64,000 bases of DNA from Ypsolopha sequella (GCA_934047225.1 OW204012.1:7378001-7442000), one strand, 5' to 3'; shown: positions 10,901 through 21,230, numbered from the stretch's first letter. The notes: generated by a model not told the origin, from the sequence alone. Program-made: numbers and translations.

Positions 10901-10954
10901 GTCTACAACACTATAGTATTTAATTTTGTTTTATTAATAATGTAAAAAATTTAC

Positions 10955-11040
10955 GCCTGTCGCCCAGAAGGGTAGGCACAGACTACATATTTCCATCTGC
11001 TACGATCCACACCCACTTCTTTCGCCTTACAAGGGAACCT
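10955..11040 (-). repeat. Dispersed repeat fragment (same family as 5100-5210)
   Basis: 'cagaagggtaggcacagact' and 'cacttctttcgcctt' mirror the plus-strand text at 5100-5210. A short remnant without coding content. Confidence 0.4.
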
Positions 11041-11361
11041 TATACTGGGTACTTTTGAGTTTACTCTTCTTCAGTAATCTGTGATCAGCGTCAAATACGT
11101 TTTTTGTCCCACACCAGAAAAAACAATATGACGTCATTGAAAGCTTTGTTATAAAACTTTTATAACTTGCTAACCACTCCGTTATTCAAAGCCATCGAGC
11201 ACCTAGCCCCGAGAGAAGTAATGCCGTTCCGTCCGATTTCGCCAACTGAATCGTTGTTTTTGCATAGAGTTGACTATACGCATCTTACATCCGCTTGCAA
11301 ATGATTCTCTATTTCTGGAGATTGATACTTGTCGTTGTTGGTTCTTGATGGAACATTTGCA

Positions 11362-11898
11362 ACATATTGTAAATAAAACTAATTCTTGGTAACTGTTCCA
11401 CTGTTTGTTTATTAGATTAGCGACCGGTTTAGTTAAAATAATATATCATAAATGCCTAAAGATGTCTTTAATTTGTGGATATATAAATAACTTGCAATAT
11501 TTCGCTAAACACTCTTACCATGCTATTCAAAATGCAGACTCAAGCACCGCCCGCCCTCCCGCATAAAACAAGCACAAGCAAAGCAAGCAGTACGAGCACA
11601 AAATAAAGCAATCTTAAATAAAAAGCAAGAAAACTTATCGACACGTGTTTCGCCTCTAAACTAGGCATCCTCGGGATGTGTAGTCCACCCAACCGCTCGA
11701 CAGCAAATGACGAGCTGCCGTCCAGAGATCACCTTTTATACACCGGCCTGACTAGTTGTTTGGTGGGAATAATTGGATGACGAAAACATGCGTAACAGGG
11801 AGGTACTTATAAAAGATGTCATTTTAACGAAACCGGTCGCTAGTCTAAGAAACAAACATTGTAACAGTTATCAAGAATTAGTTTTATTTACAATATGT
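11362..11898. mobile_element. Inverted-repeat element with about 70-bp ends
   Basis: The left end ACATATTGTAAATAAAAC.. and right end ..GTTTTATTTACAATATGT are reverse complements. The arms continue through 'gcgaccggttt' and 'aaaccggtcgc'. The 537-bp interior includes 'cgtgtttcgcctctaaacta' and 'catcctcgggatg'. Its single open frame (60 codons) lies mostly in the right arm. Non-autonomous, superfamily unknown. Confidence 0.7.
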
Positions 11899-12000
11899 AC
11901 TCTATTTCTATCAACGCGTGATGTTGGCTTAGTTTACCCAATCAGAGTTTGTTAAAAGTTAGCGAAATTAATTTTGAACATACAAAGTGTCATTTAGACT

Positions 12001-12420
12001 AGAATAGAAAAGAATAGAATATAAAATCGTTTATTTACAGTCACAATCACACACAACACAGAAAAAGAAGACATAAGAAATGAAGAAAATTTCAAAATTT
12101 CAATCAAAAAATTAAAACAAAATAATTTAACACTAAGTAACACATAAAATTATCATACACTGAAACAGAACAAAAACGCGAGTGGCGTGAGATCGTGACG
12201 GTGAAAAGTTCTGACTCAACAGTTTTGCCGACGGATCTGCAACGCTGGTTATTCTGCCAAAACCATTCTGATTTCGTCTCTTTGGAGTTAGTTCCTCTGT
12301 GTTCGAAGCAATCGAAAATGTTGTTAATTCAATTTGAGGCAATTCGCGTTTCTTATGCCAATAATAATTAATGTGAAATTTCGTACCTACTGCCTTACAG
12401 TTTGTTGTTAGCATACGTGG
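12001..12420 (-). mobile_element. LINE 3' end on the minus strand (putative)
   Basis: On the minus strand the segment ends 'taaataaacgattttatattctattc', i.e. an AATAAA-like signal followed by a short ATTC-type tail at 12001-12020. A similar tail occurs at 49080-49105. A 93-codon minus-strand frame (12133-12414) ends inside it but has no domain I recognise. It could be a decayed LINE C-terminus or chance. Confidence 0.4.
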
Positions 12421-12423
12421 GTT

Positions 12424-12938
12424 TTTAGGGTTCCGTAGTACCTAAAAGGGCAAAAGGAACCTTTATGGTGAGACTCCGTTGTCCGTCCGTATGTCACAGC
12501 CTCATATCTTTAGCACCGTTAAAGATAAAGACTTGAAATTTGGCACAAAATAGCATTAACATGCCCACATAACACTGTATAAAAAAATTTGAAAGATTTG
12601 TAATTGTTCAAAATATTTCCAATACAAAAGAGAGAAAAACAAATTATACAGATTAATTAGATATAAAACAGCTGATTGTAAAAATATATACTTTATTTAT
12701 ATTTACTAGCACTGATTTCAGGAAATCTTTGAATAACCACAAAAAATGTGTCATCTCCCCTTATCTCCAAAACTGGTGGACCGAAAAATATGAAATAATT
12801 ATTATATGTAACTGGCCAATTATAGTAAAACTATTAGTGATTAAAAAAAGTTCAACACAAATGAAAAATATAAAAAAGTAAGATAAACAAAAAAATATTT
12901 TATAATTATAGAATATACGAGTAGGTATCAAATTGTTG
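12424..12938. repeat. Diverged 'agggttccgta' repeat, left flank of the LTR element
   Basis: Starts 'ttagggttccgtagtacc'. The 12654-12800 part (agctgattgtaaaaatatat, ccacaa.aaaatgt, gtggaccgaaaaatatgaaa) is repeated after the LTR element at 17702-17845. A third relative lies at 29880-30080. Confidence 0.55.
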
Positions 12939-12943
12939 GTATT

Positions 12944-13070
12944 TGATTTGTATCGGGATTCAAATAAAGAAACTGCGTTTTACTTGATGGCTTGTACTCA
13001 ACTGACTTGTGGACTACCTACGTACAGATATTATAATTTAGTGTGCACCTACCTACATGCATACATATCA
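12944..13070 (-). repeat. 3' LTR (127 bp)
   Basis: On the plus strand it reads TGATTTGTATCGGGATTC... to ...CATACATATCA, identical to 17573-17699. The adjoining plus-strand 'ccctcacaca' (13071-13080) gives a short purine-rich stretch TGTGTGAGGG on the element's strand, the likely polypurine tract. Confidence 0.93.
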
Positions 13071-13283
13071 CCCTCACACATAATTTACAACTAACACATA
13101 TTTTAAGCTATCCCGCTAGTTAGTTTTACAGGTGGCCTAATAAACTTAATTTACTTAACTTAGCGCTTAAGCCTAATATACAAACAGTTTTCTATTTTAC
13201 ATTGCTACAATTATTATCTAACCAAACTGTACGTTATATCTTATAACAAAATACATATTTATTAAGTCTGTAACTTTATACAA

Positions 13284-16200
13284 TCAATCTATTTCAAATC
13301 CAAAGCGTTGTACACGTTTCTTATTTCTTAACGGATATTTACGTTCTACGATAATGGGTGGTCTCGAACTTCCTGCATTATCTGACCCTTCTTCCTCCGT
13401 CATTATTGAGGACTTTCTTCCCGCATTTGCCTCAATCGTTATTTGCTGTGTTTGTAAGAATGCATCCGACGTCGTGCCCGACTCGCCCTGGTCTGCGTCT
13501 GTATGTACTTCAGACGGATGATTTGTTGATGATTCATCTGAATTCTGTGGACTGCCTTCAACTGTCACACCCTGAGCGCAGTCTGTTGAGGTTGATGGAT
13601 ATACCAAAGAGTTTCTAACTCGCCGCTTCATTTGGTCTATATGTCGATGGTGCATAGAACCATCTTCCCCCGCAACTGTGTAATCGGAACCACCTAGTCT
13701 ATCCACTACAATGCCCTTAGCCCACTTACCCCCAGGTCTGTAGTCCCTGTATGCTATAGAGTCACCTAATGTCATTTCCCTAGACACCGAGCCTTTTTTG
13801 TTTGCTATTTTACTTTGCTCTTTAAACACCCTTGTTGACCTATCGGGTTTGAGTAAATCTAAACGTACTCTCAAATCTCTTCCTAACATCATTTTTGCCG
13901 GGGACTCACCTGTGGTGCTGTGAGGGGTATTTCGGTAGTGAAGCAAAAATCTCTGAATAGCTACCCAAGTGTCCAATTTATCAACCATGGCCTTTTTAAT
14001 TACATTTTTGATCAACTTTACCGCCCCTTCAACAGCTCCGTTTGATGCTGGATGATAGGGACTTGAATACATATGCTGTACCCCGTTTATTGCTAAAAAG
14101 GCATTAAATTCACGACTTGAAAAGGGAGGCCCGTTGTCAGAAACTACCTGTTTCGCGATCCCAAATCTTGCCCATGATTCCCTCAATTTCGATATTACCT
14201 GTTCTGCAGAAGTACTACTCATTAAAAATACTTCTATCCATTTAGTACGAGCATCAATCGCAACTAAATACATTTTGCCTCCAATCGGCCCTAGAAAATC
14301 TATATGAACTCGCTCTTGTGGACGTGACGGCCAGTGCCAAGGAATAGAAGGACTTGCTACTGGTGCCGGGGCTACTGCCATACACGTTTCGCATGCCTTC
14401 CCATGTTTCTCTATATCTTCATCCAGCCCCGGCCACCAAATGTAACTTCGAGCCATAGCTTTGGTCTTCACAATCCCCATGTGAGGTTCATGAAGTTCCG
14501 TTAAAATTTTATCTCTACAGGATTCTGGAATTACAACTCTATGTCCCCACATGATACATCCCAGCTCTAAATAGAGTTCCTTTCGCCTATTAAAATATGG
14601 TCGTAGTTCCCTGTCCTCCACTACCTCCGGCCATCCATCACTCATGTAGTTAACTACCCTACCTAGTAATCTATCTCTCGTTGTCATTAATCGTACTTCG
14701 TTATTGTCTATTAATAAAGCATTGGATGCAAAATGCAAATATGATTGCTCCGGTAACTCATCCTCCTTTGTCTCACCTACTGGTAACCGTGATAACACAT
14801 CGGCGCAATTGCTAGACGTGCTTATGTACTGGATATCGAAATCGTACCCCAATAATATTATTGCCCATCTTTGCATTCTGCTCGATGTCATACTGGGTAC
14901 CGCATTTTGTGGTCCAAAAATACTAACCAATGGTTTATGATCTGTTTTCAAATGAAACTTTCGACCAAATAGATATTGGTGAAATTTACTTGTACAAAAT
15001 ACTATCGCTAACGCTTCTTTGTCTATTTGTGAATAGTTTAACTCTGCGGCATTTAATTTCCGTGATACATATGCGATAGGTCGCTCTCGACCGTCCCTAT
15101 CCGGCTGCGTTATTAATCCACCAATCCCGTGGGAACTTGCATCACACGTTAGGGTTAATTCCTTTTTGGCATCATAATGAGCTAGAACTTCACTACCTGA
15201 TAAAAGCTCTTTTATTCTTCGAAACGCTTTCTCACACTCTCCCGTCCATCTCCAACTTGCACTCTTTTTTAACAATGCGTGTAATGGATCCAGTGTTTCA
15301 CTAGCTTTACTAATAAATTTTGAATAAAAGTTTACCATTCCTAAGAATGACCTCAATTCCGTAACATTGCTTGGTCGGGGCATTTTTGTAATTGCAGTTA
15401 TTTTACTAGGGTCCGGCTTAATACCTTCTTTTGAGATTATATATCCTAAATAATATACCTCATCCGCAAAAAACGTACACTTGGATTTTTTTATTTTTAA
15501 ACCTAGTGTTTTAAGCCTCTCTAAAACAGCCTCCAGAGCTTTAAGATGGGACGCCTGATCCTTTCCCGTGATCAAAATATCATCAAGAAAAGTCTGTGCA
15601 TTTGGAATGTTTTTTACTATGGAATCGCTTATTCTACTGAAAATTCCACTACTAGAAGCAAGCCCATATACTAATCTATTATATTTGAATAGACCCCTAT
15701 GGGTATTGATGACAGTATACATTTTACTTTCCTCCGAAAGACATACCTGGTTATATGCTTGTGCTAAATCTATCTTTGTAAACTTAACCCCATTATTTAA
15801 ATTTGCAAACAATTCCTCTACTCTTGGTAAGGGATATCTATCAACCATCAAAACTGGATTCAAGGTGACTTTGAAATCCGCACACACCCTTAAACTTCCA
15901 TCCTTTTTATTTACCGGAACCAAAGGCGTAGCCCAGTCTGAGCAGTCCACAGGTTCGATGATCCCGCTTTCTAACATGGCGTCAATCTCCGCATCGACTC
16001 GCTCCTTCAACGCAAACGGTAAGGGCCGGGCACGACGGAAGACGGGCACGGCGTCGGGTCGTACTCGCAACGTCGCTGTTCCCCCCGTATACCGCCCGAG
16101 ACCACCGTCAAACACTTCTTTATGCCTGTCGAGGAGTACGTGCAAATCGTTAGGTACATCAGTTTTGTCACATAAAGAATAAACATGAGAACAGCTGCTT

Positions 16201-17522
16201 GACTTATCATACCGTAACACTGGAATGTTTATTTCTAATTCGGCTAGCCACTGCCGACCTAACAAACTCGTTTCACCTTTATCTAGCACGTATAAATCCA
16301 ATTCCTTATTTTTGTTACCATAGGACACTATTGGCGATAACATTCCTAACGGGCTTATTTTTGTGCCATCATAAAATTTAAACACAGTACTGGATGGTTT
16401 TAATTTTATGTCACTAAAATGTCTTTCATATGTGCTTTTACTGACAAAAGAACACGCAGCCCCGGTGTCCAATTCCATAATAACCTCTTTCCCATTAATT
16501 GAAATAGGCAAACTCACCGGTTTGTATCGATTTAATTCCATTTTATAGATAGCTTCGTCCTCGGAATTGCTGTTGCTATCGCCATTTTCCCCCGCCAAAA
16601 AATATGCGCCTGAGTTGCTTTTCGCCGCCCTTTTTCCCGACGACATACTCGTGTTTGGGCATACTCGCCGTAGATGCCCTTGCATCTTGCATGAGCTGCA
16701 CGTGTAAGTTTTAAACCTGCAATGTGCAGTATTGTGCGCAGTTGCACCGCATGCATCGCACCTACGTCCGACATAACTACGCGGCACGGCTCCCGAGTGA
16801 GGTCTGTTGTTGACAACAACCGCCGCCGCTGCCGGCCGACCGCTGCCACCGCCGCCGCCGCCGCCGCCGCATGTACCTGGCATGCGACCGGTATCCCTGC
16901 CGCCGACTCCACGCCCCGCGATGAGATTTATTTCCGAAGCTCCGCTTCCCCGCCCCGTTCTCGCTGTACTTGCACTTATTTGCATATTTTCCATTCCGGA
17001 GCGGATCTGCATCATCGATGCATCACGTTCTGCTGCCTCCAAGGATTGTGCTAACGTTACCGCCTTGGAAAACGTTAGGTGTTCCTCAGCAAAAAGACGT
17101 TGTCGTATGACGTCACCACTCACTCCGCACACGAATTGATCTCTGAGATTGTCCATTAACGCGGTATCAAAATCACACGTACGTGCAAGTTTCTTCAAAA
17201 CAGCCACATATTGCTTAATATCTTCGTTAACACCTTGCCGTCTTAATCGAAAACTGTAACGCTCGGCCATGATGGATGGTTTTGGGCACACATGATTTCC
17301 TACCAGAGTCACTAGCGCATCGTATGTGTATTCCGAGGGCTTCTTAGGGCTTGTAAGGGTAACCATCAGCTCGTAGCATTCGTCACCCACGACGGACACT
17401 AATGTTGCGAGTTGTTTTTCCGCCTTTACTTCGTTGGCTTTAAAGTACATCTCCAGCCGCTCGCAGTATGACTTCCAATTTCCACTCTCCATGTCGAACT
17501 CCCGTATTTTCCCGATAGACAT
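13284..17522 (-). CDS. Gag-Pol polyprotein of the mag-like retrotransposon
   Basis: A 1412-residue single frame. Residues 1-250 form gag, with a Gly run at 219-226. Two CX2CX4HX4C zinc knuckles follow at 255-268 and 275-288. The aspartic protease has LDTGA at 351-355. The reverse transcriptase has TKIDLAQAY at 582-590 and the active site FLDD at 645-648. The usual 'LPFG..AP..FQ' region here reads LVYGLASSSGIF (617-628), a departure from the common pattern. RNase H shows TCDAS near 792, KEA near 835 and TDHKPL near 860. The integrase has an HHCC finger (H1011, H1014, C1044, C1047) and D1075, D1129, E1165 with D-X53-D-X35-E spacing. The product would package, copy and integrate the element. The ATG lies 50 bases inside the 5' LTR boundary. 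No frameshift separates gag and pol. No stop or indel is visible, so function is plausible but untested. Confidence 0.95.
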   Translation of the reverse strand: MSIGKIREFDMESGNWKSYCERLEMYFKANEVKAEKQLATLVSVVGDECYELMVTLTSPKKPSEYTYDALVTLVGNHVCPKPSIMAERYSFRLRRQGVNEDIKQYVAVLKKLARTCDFDTALMDNLRDQFVCGVSGDVIRQRLFAEEHLTFSKAVTLAQSLEAAERDASMMQIRSGMENMQISASTARTGRGSGASEINLIAGRGVGGRDTGRMPGTCGGGGGGGGSGRPAAAAVVVNNRPHSGAVPRSYVGRRCDACGATAHNTAHCRFKTYTCSSCKMQGHLRRVCPNTSMSSGKRAAKSNSGAYFLAGENGDSNSNSEDEAIYKMELNRYKPVSLPISINGKEVIMELDTGAACSFVSKSTYERHFSDIKLKPSSTVFKFYDGTKISPLGMLSPIVSYGNKNKELDLYVLDKGETSLLGRQWLAELEINIPVLRYDKSSSCSHVYSLCDKTDVPNDLHVLLDRHKEVFDGGLGRYTGGTATLRVRPDAVPVFRRARPLPFALKERVDAEIDAMLESGIIEPVDCSDWATPLVPVNKKDGSLRVCADFKVTLNPVLMVDRYPLPRVEELFANLNNGVKFTKIDLAQAYNQVCLSEESKMYTVINTHRGLFKYNRLVYGLASSSGIFSRISDSIVKNIPNAQTFLDDILITGKDQASHLKALEAVLERLKTLGLKIKKSKCTFFADEVYYLGYIISKEGIKPDPSKITAITKMPRPSNVTELRSFLGMVNFYSKFISKASETLDPLHALLKKSASWRWTGECEKAFRRIKELLSGSEVLAHYDAKKELTLTCDASSHGIGGLITQPDRDGRERPIAYVSRKLNAAELNYSQIDKEALAIVFCTSKFHQYLFGRKFHLKTDHKPLVSIFGPQNAVPSMTSSRMQRWAIILLGYDFDIQYISTSSNCADVLSRLPVGETKEDELPEQSYLHFASNALLIDNNEVRLMTTRDRLLGRVVNYMSDGWPEVVEDRELRPYFNRRKELYLELGCIMWGHRVVIPESCRDKILTELHEPHMGIVKTKAMARSYIWWPGLDEDIEKHGKACETCMAVAPAPVASPSIPWHWPSRPQERVHIDFLGPIGGKMYLVAIDARTKWIEVFLMSSTSAEQVISKLRESWARFGIAKQVVSDNGPPFSSREFNAFLAINGVQHMYSSPYHPASNGAVEGAVKLIKNVIKKAMVDKLDTWVAIQRFLLHYRNTPHSTTGESPAKMMLGRDLRVRLDLLKPDRSTRVFKEQSKIANKKGSVSREMTLGDSIAYRDYRPGGKWAKGIVVDRLGGSDYTVAGEDGSMHHRHIDQMKRRVRNSLVYPSTSTDCAQGVTVEGSPQNSDESSTNHPSEVHTDADQGESGTTSDAFLQTQQITIEANAGRKSSIMTEEEGSDNAGSSRPPIIVERKYPLRNKKRVQRFGFEID

Positions 17523-17555
17523 AATGGAAATTGCTAATCGCGCACTTTTAAATAA

Positions 17556-17572
17556 CTATCCTCGTCGTCCAG
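17556..17572 (-). other. Primer-binding site, tRNA-Ser type
   Basis: Immediately inside the 5' LTR the element strand reads CTGGACGACGAGGATAG. Insect tRNA-Ser(GCU) ends ..ATCCTCGTCG-CCA, whose complement is TGGCGACGAGGAT, so the match is close apart from one extra A after TGG. The tRNA sequence is from memory. Confidence 0.65.
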
Positions 17573-17699
17573 TGATTTGTATCGGGATTCAAATAAAGAA
17601 ACTGCGTTTTACTTGATGGCTTGTACTCAACTGACTTGTGGACTACCTACGTACAGATATTATAATTTAGTGTGCACCTACCTACATGCATACATATCA
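17573..17699 (-). repeat. 5' LTR (127 bp)
   Basis: Same length and sequence as 12944-13070. On the element strand it begins TGATATGTATGC and ends ACAAATCA. No canonical AATAAA was found on the element strand within it. Confidence 0.93.
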
Positions 17700-17704
17700 G
17701 TATT

Positions 17705-17960
17705 AAAGAGCTGATTGTAAAAATATATAGTTTGGCTATATTTACTTGCATCTATTTCGAGAAATTCTTGAAAAACCACAATAAAATGTATGTCCCCCAT
17801 TATCTACAAAAATAGTGGACCAAAAAATATGAAAAAAGTCATAGTAATACGTGCCTACGTACAGATTACAGAAAAAATATAGCGGTTGAGAAATTCACAA
17901 AAACAAATTGACAAATTTCAATTTCTCATCTACGATACGGAACCCTAGGTACACGAGTCT
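17705..17960. repeat. Diverged repeat, right flank of the LTR element
   Basis: Paralogous to 12654-12800 (agctgattgtaaaaatatat; gtggaccaaaaaatatgaaa). It ends near 'gatacggaaccctag', a GGGTTCCGTA-type terminus. The LTR element therefore inserted between two related repeats. Confidence 0.55.
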
Positions 17961-18029
17961 GGCTCGCAATTGACAGCTTTTTTTATCTGAGTTATTTATT
18001 ACTCTTTATTGTTTTTTTATTACTAAAGA

Positions 18030-18085
18030 CCGTCTCTACCTAATCCGGACGTCGTGAGTTCAATTCCCGTAGGGGCAAATTTGTA
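18030..18085 (+). mobile_element. tRNA-like B-box fragment (SINE remnant)
   Basis: 'gtgagttcaattcccgtagg' resembles a tRNA T arm preceded by 'tccggacgtc'. No matching acceptor stem or A box can be folded, so it is not scored as a tRNA gene. Confidence 0.35.
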
Positions 18086-18121
18086 TGGTCTGCGCTTAGG
18101 AAGCCAAGTTAAGACTTCTCC

Positions 18122-18546
18122 TTAAGGCGATACGTAAAAGTTTAGCGTCCCTGTTACTCCATATGCGAAAAAACCCTCGGTGCGAGTGGGACGGATTCGT
18201 GGAAAAGTAGCAAAAAGTTGTTTTTTTTTTAATATAAAATGTACTAAGCTATTTTGTCAAAAACATTTTCAAGGAGACTTTACAAATACATAATATGCAC
18301 ATTTTGAAAGCAATTTCACAATGAAATTAGTTAGGATTTCAGAATTACAGGAAAAAATAAAACAATTTAGAGGTCTTCTCGGAATTAAATTCTATCCAGA
18401 AAACTTCATCCAATCGCGTTTTCCTTCAGTGAGAATCTTAATCAAATACTCAATAAACTTTTAGCGAAAAATTAAATACTAAGATGACGTTATAGTGGAG
18501 TAAATGGATTCGAAAAAACCCCATTTTTTTTTTGGTATCGCCTTAA
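18122..18546. mobile_element. TTAA-flanked MITE (TTAAGGCG family), well preserved
   Basis: TTAAGGCGATACG at the left and GGTATCGCCTTAA at the right give inverted ends of about 9 bp plus TTAA on both sides. The interior is the reverse of 44460-44883 (tttagcgtccctgttactcc; caatttagaggtctt). Confidence 0.8.
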
Positions 18547-18662
18547 GCCAACGACCTTGAACTGAGTCACTTTGTACCCAGTTAATACGATAACTTTAGC
18601 ATTTTTGAAACAAGAAAAATACAAAGTAATCTGCTTGATAAGGTTTTTCCTGAATTTCATTT

Positions 18663-18770
18663 AAGAGCAGTTTCGCAGCTGGATTGTGAAAAACAAGCCT
18701 TTTTATAAGTAATCGAAACCGAAGACTTAAATTCAAAATTCACTCAATAGTTATTCTTAAGCAGTTTCAG
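18663..18770. mobile_element. Fragment of the GAGCGGTTT MITE family
   Basis: 'taagagcagtttcgcagctg' followed by 'gattgtgaaaaacaagcctt' and 'actcaatagttattc' matches both ends of 23493-23727 with the middle missing. An internally deleted copy. Confidence 0.5.
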
Positions 18771-18782
18771 AAAACACAAATT

Positions 18783-19034
18783 AAAAAAAAACCGGTCAAG
18801 TACGAGTCGGACTCTGCAAAAAAAACATGTCTGTTGTATCGGAGCCCCCTTAAATATTTATTTTGTTCTGTTTTTTAGTATTTGGTGTTATAGCGGCAAC
18901 AGAAATACATCATCTGTGAAAATTTCAACTGTCTAACTATCACGGTTCATGAGATACAGCCTGATGACAGACGGACAGCGGAGTCTTAGTAATAGGGTCC
19001 CGTTGGTTACCCTTTGGGAACGGAACCCTAAAAA
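18783..19034 (+). mobile_element. GGGTTCCGTA family repeat, copy B (internally deleted)
   Basis: Starts 'aaaaaaaccggtcaagtacg' and ends 'acggaaccctaaaaat'. The 'gcgcacgaagggttccgta' block near the start is missing relative to copies at 8811 and 52733. Confidence 0.7.
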
Positions 19035-19527
19035 TTTGACTCAATCATAATATAGCAGATTCTGAAGGCTTTAATCACAGACCACATGAGTAAGTAGGTC
19101 TGTGGCTTTAATGTTCTCAAAACTTTAAATTTTTGAAAACGGTTCTAAGGTGGAGGTAACAAAAGCTAAATTACCTTAATTTTTTTGTTTTGATAGTCTT
19201 CAATGCTATAATATCTGTATCACTCAGTCATGTTCATGTATTAATTCTACAATTTACCGTATAAGTATACCATACCGAGCTGGCACAAAATAACTGGTGT
19301 CTCCCACACATTTTTGTTTCCATACATCCATCATTCTACTATCAGCTACTTCAGCCGTCAGTGTACGCATACATTATAATTATGTTTTTTTTAAGTTAGG
19401 TTAGCATAGCTTTGTGGTCCCTCTGTAGTAGGAGCAAAGAATTTTGATGCTTTGGACTTTTAAGAAATGCGGAAGAAGTAAAAGAGGTGTGTAAGGAATA
19501 GGCATGACGACTAAGAAATTCTAATTA
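19035..19527. other. No recognised feature
   Basis: AT-rich spacer. A short inverted pair 'cacagaccacatgagtaagtaggtctgtg' sits near 19077-19105. 'ggaagaagtaaaagaggtgtg' near 19470 resembles the dispersed fragment at 5100-5210. No gene seen. Confidence 0.35.
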
Positions 19528-19774
19528 GTCCGTCAGTTAGATTATTAGATAATATTTGACACGTATTTTTTCTTTTGTCAATTAAACAAAAAACGATGAA
19601 GATATAGCCCGCTAAAGTTCCGCGTGACGTCACGACTGAGTACACTTTTTACCTAGGCGTGACGTCACCAGCCCCCACTCCCAAACTTTGACGCGCTTTA
19701 TCTGTAATTTTTTGTTTGATTGAAAAAAGAAAAAATACGTGTCCAATATTTTTTGATAATCTAAATGACGGACA
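19528..19774. mobile_element. Foldback element, arms about 85 bp
   Basis: The left arm (gtccgtcagttagattatta, tgacacgtattttttctttt) pairs with the right arm (aaaagaaaaaatacgtgtcc, ataatctaaatgacggac). The centre pairs 'gcgtgacgtcac' twice around 19622 and 19660. 19800-19900 downstream is paralogous to the sequence flanking the element at 24958-25267. Confidence 0.65.
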
Positions 19775-20019
19775 AAATAGAATAATATTTTGTTTACCCT
19801 GCAATCTCCCTGTTGTCATTCCTAAAAAAAAATGCAAAAATGTTAGTACTGAAAATTGAGTTTCCTTCAAATTCTCTATAGAAAACGGCAATTTCATATG
19901 TAAATACATAACATTATGTTTCTATGGAAAATTGATTCAGTATGATCAGTAAAATATGTGGTTTAATTTAAAGACAACACTCCATTTACACCCGGTGTAA
20001 ATGACTTTACAAAACAAAG

Positions 20020-20369
20020 TTAAGAGGTCTGCGAGCAATCCTAGTTCATACAAACGAAATACCAAAACCATTTGTAAATCATAGATATTCTTAGAATAGT
20101 GTGTATTTATTTCGATTGGATTACAGAATATCTAGGCTCCCAAATATATATTGTGAAAGGACACTGATTTAAAAACAACATTTAAACAATTTAAAATTTC
20201 CATAGAAAGCTTATTTTTCTCATATTTCGTGTTTAAATCAGTGTTATTATTTAATATATAATGCAATCCGAATAAATACAAACTACGAGTACTTTAAGAA
20301 TATCTATGATTTACAAATGGTTTTGGTATTTCGTTTGGATGAAATAGGATTGCTCCACAGGCCTCTTAA
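20020..20369. mobile_element. TTAA-bounded MITE with about 80-bp inverted arms
   Basis: TTAAGAGGTCTGCGAGCAATCC at the left and GGATTGCTCCACAGGCCTCTTAA at the right are imperfect inverted repeats. Inner arms pair 'accatttgtaaatcatagat' with 'atctatgatttacaaatggt'. 350 bp, non-coding. Confidence 0.75.
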
Positions 20370-20944
20370 GTTTGTTTTTTTAACTAACTAATTCGGCAAA
20401 AATAAAGCGACAGAAATGCTTAGTAATAAAATAATTATCAGGGTATTTGAAACGTACTTTATCTTTTGTTATCACTAATCCTATTAATAACGCCTATAAT
20501 GACCGTCTAAAATGCAATGGGGCCTTGGTATTTGCAACGTACTATACTAGGATTTGTAATTGAACTAGTCCAGTGTGAATGGGAGCAAAATTTTTTTTTC
20601 TACAGTATGAATTCAGGCGGTTGATTAAATTTCACCTTGTATATTTATATTATTAGTATCAAGATTCATTAACTATACTACAAAAAGATGAGAATAGAAA
20701 TAGTGAGAAGCTCAAAAGGAACTTGATAGGTAATCAATATGAGTTGACCTGAATTGTAATTAGTTTTATTACTAATTACAAAATAATTATTACAGCACGT
20801 ATATAAATGTTTGCGGTTATTTAAAGAAACAAAAAGTACAAACAAGCAAACGAAAAATTATGGTGACAAATGTTTACATACCAATAAGCTTGTTTAACTG
20901 CTTTTTGAAAATTTGCAGACAAATATTAAGTTTTTTTTGTATTT

Positions 20945-21230
20945 TAGGGTTCCGTACCCAAAGGGTAACCCACGGAACCCTATTACTCCGCTGTCCGTCC
21001 GTCTGTCTGTCTGTCACCAGGCTGTATCTCATGAACCGTGATAGTTAGACAGTTGAAATTTTCACAGATGATGTATTTATGTTGCCGCTATAACAACAAA
21101 TACTAAAAAACAAAATAAAATAAATATTTAAAGGGGCTCCCATACAACAGACATGTTTTTTTTGCCGTTTTTATAGATAACGGTACGGAACCTCTCGTGC
21201 GCGAGTCCAACTCGCACTTGGCCAGTTTTT
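20945..21230 (-). mobile_element. GGGTTCCGTA family repeat, copy C
   Basis: Reads 'ttagggttccgtacccaaag' at the left and 'ctcgcacttggccagttttt' at the right, i.e. inverted relative to the copies at 8811 and 52733. About 285 bp and nearly full length. A small frame at 20860-21048 runs into it and is not a gene. Confidence 0.75.

Larger units (their letters stand above)
12944..17699 (-). mobile_element. Complete mag-like Ty3/gypsy LTR retrotransposon
   Basis: A 4756-bp element on the minus strand. Two 127-bp LTRs (12944-13070 and 17573-17699) begin TG, end CA, and show no difference by direct reading. The element is flanked by identical 5-bp repeats GTATT at 12939-12943 and 17700-17704. The single gag-pol frame is uninterrupted. 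Short LTRs, a primer-binding site resembling the 3' end of tRNA-Ser(GCU), and no env-like frame fit the mag lineage first described in Bombyx. Identical LTRs, a perfect target duplication and an open frame indicate recent insertion, and the element may still be competent. Lineage is inference from these features, not from a tree. Confidence 0.93.

Noticed and set aside
15568..17139. Several plus-strand frames of 60-204 codons opposite the retrotransposon
   Set aside because: They are antisense shadows of the gag-pol frame, without domains of their own.
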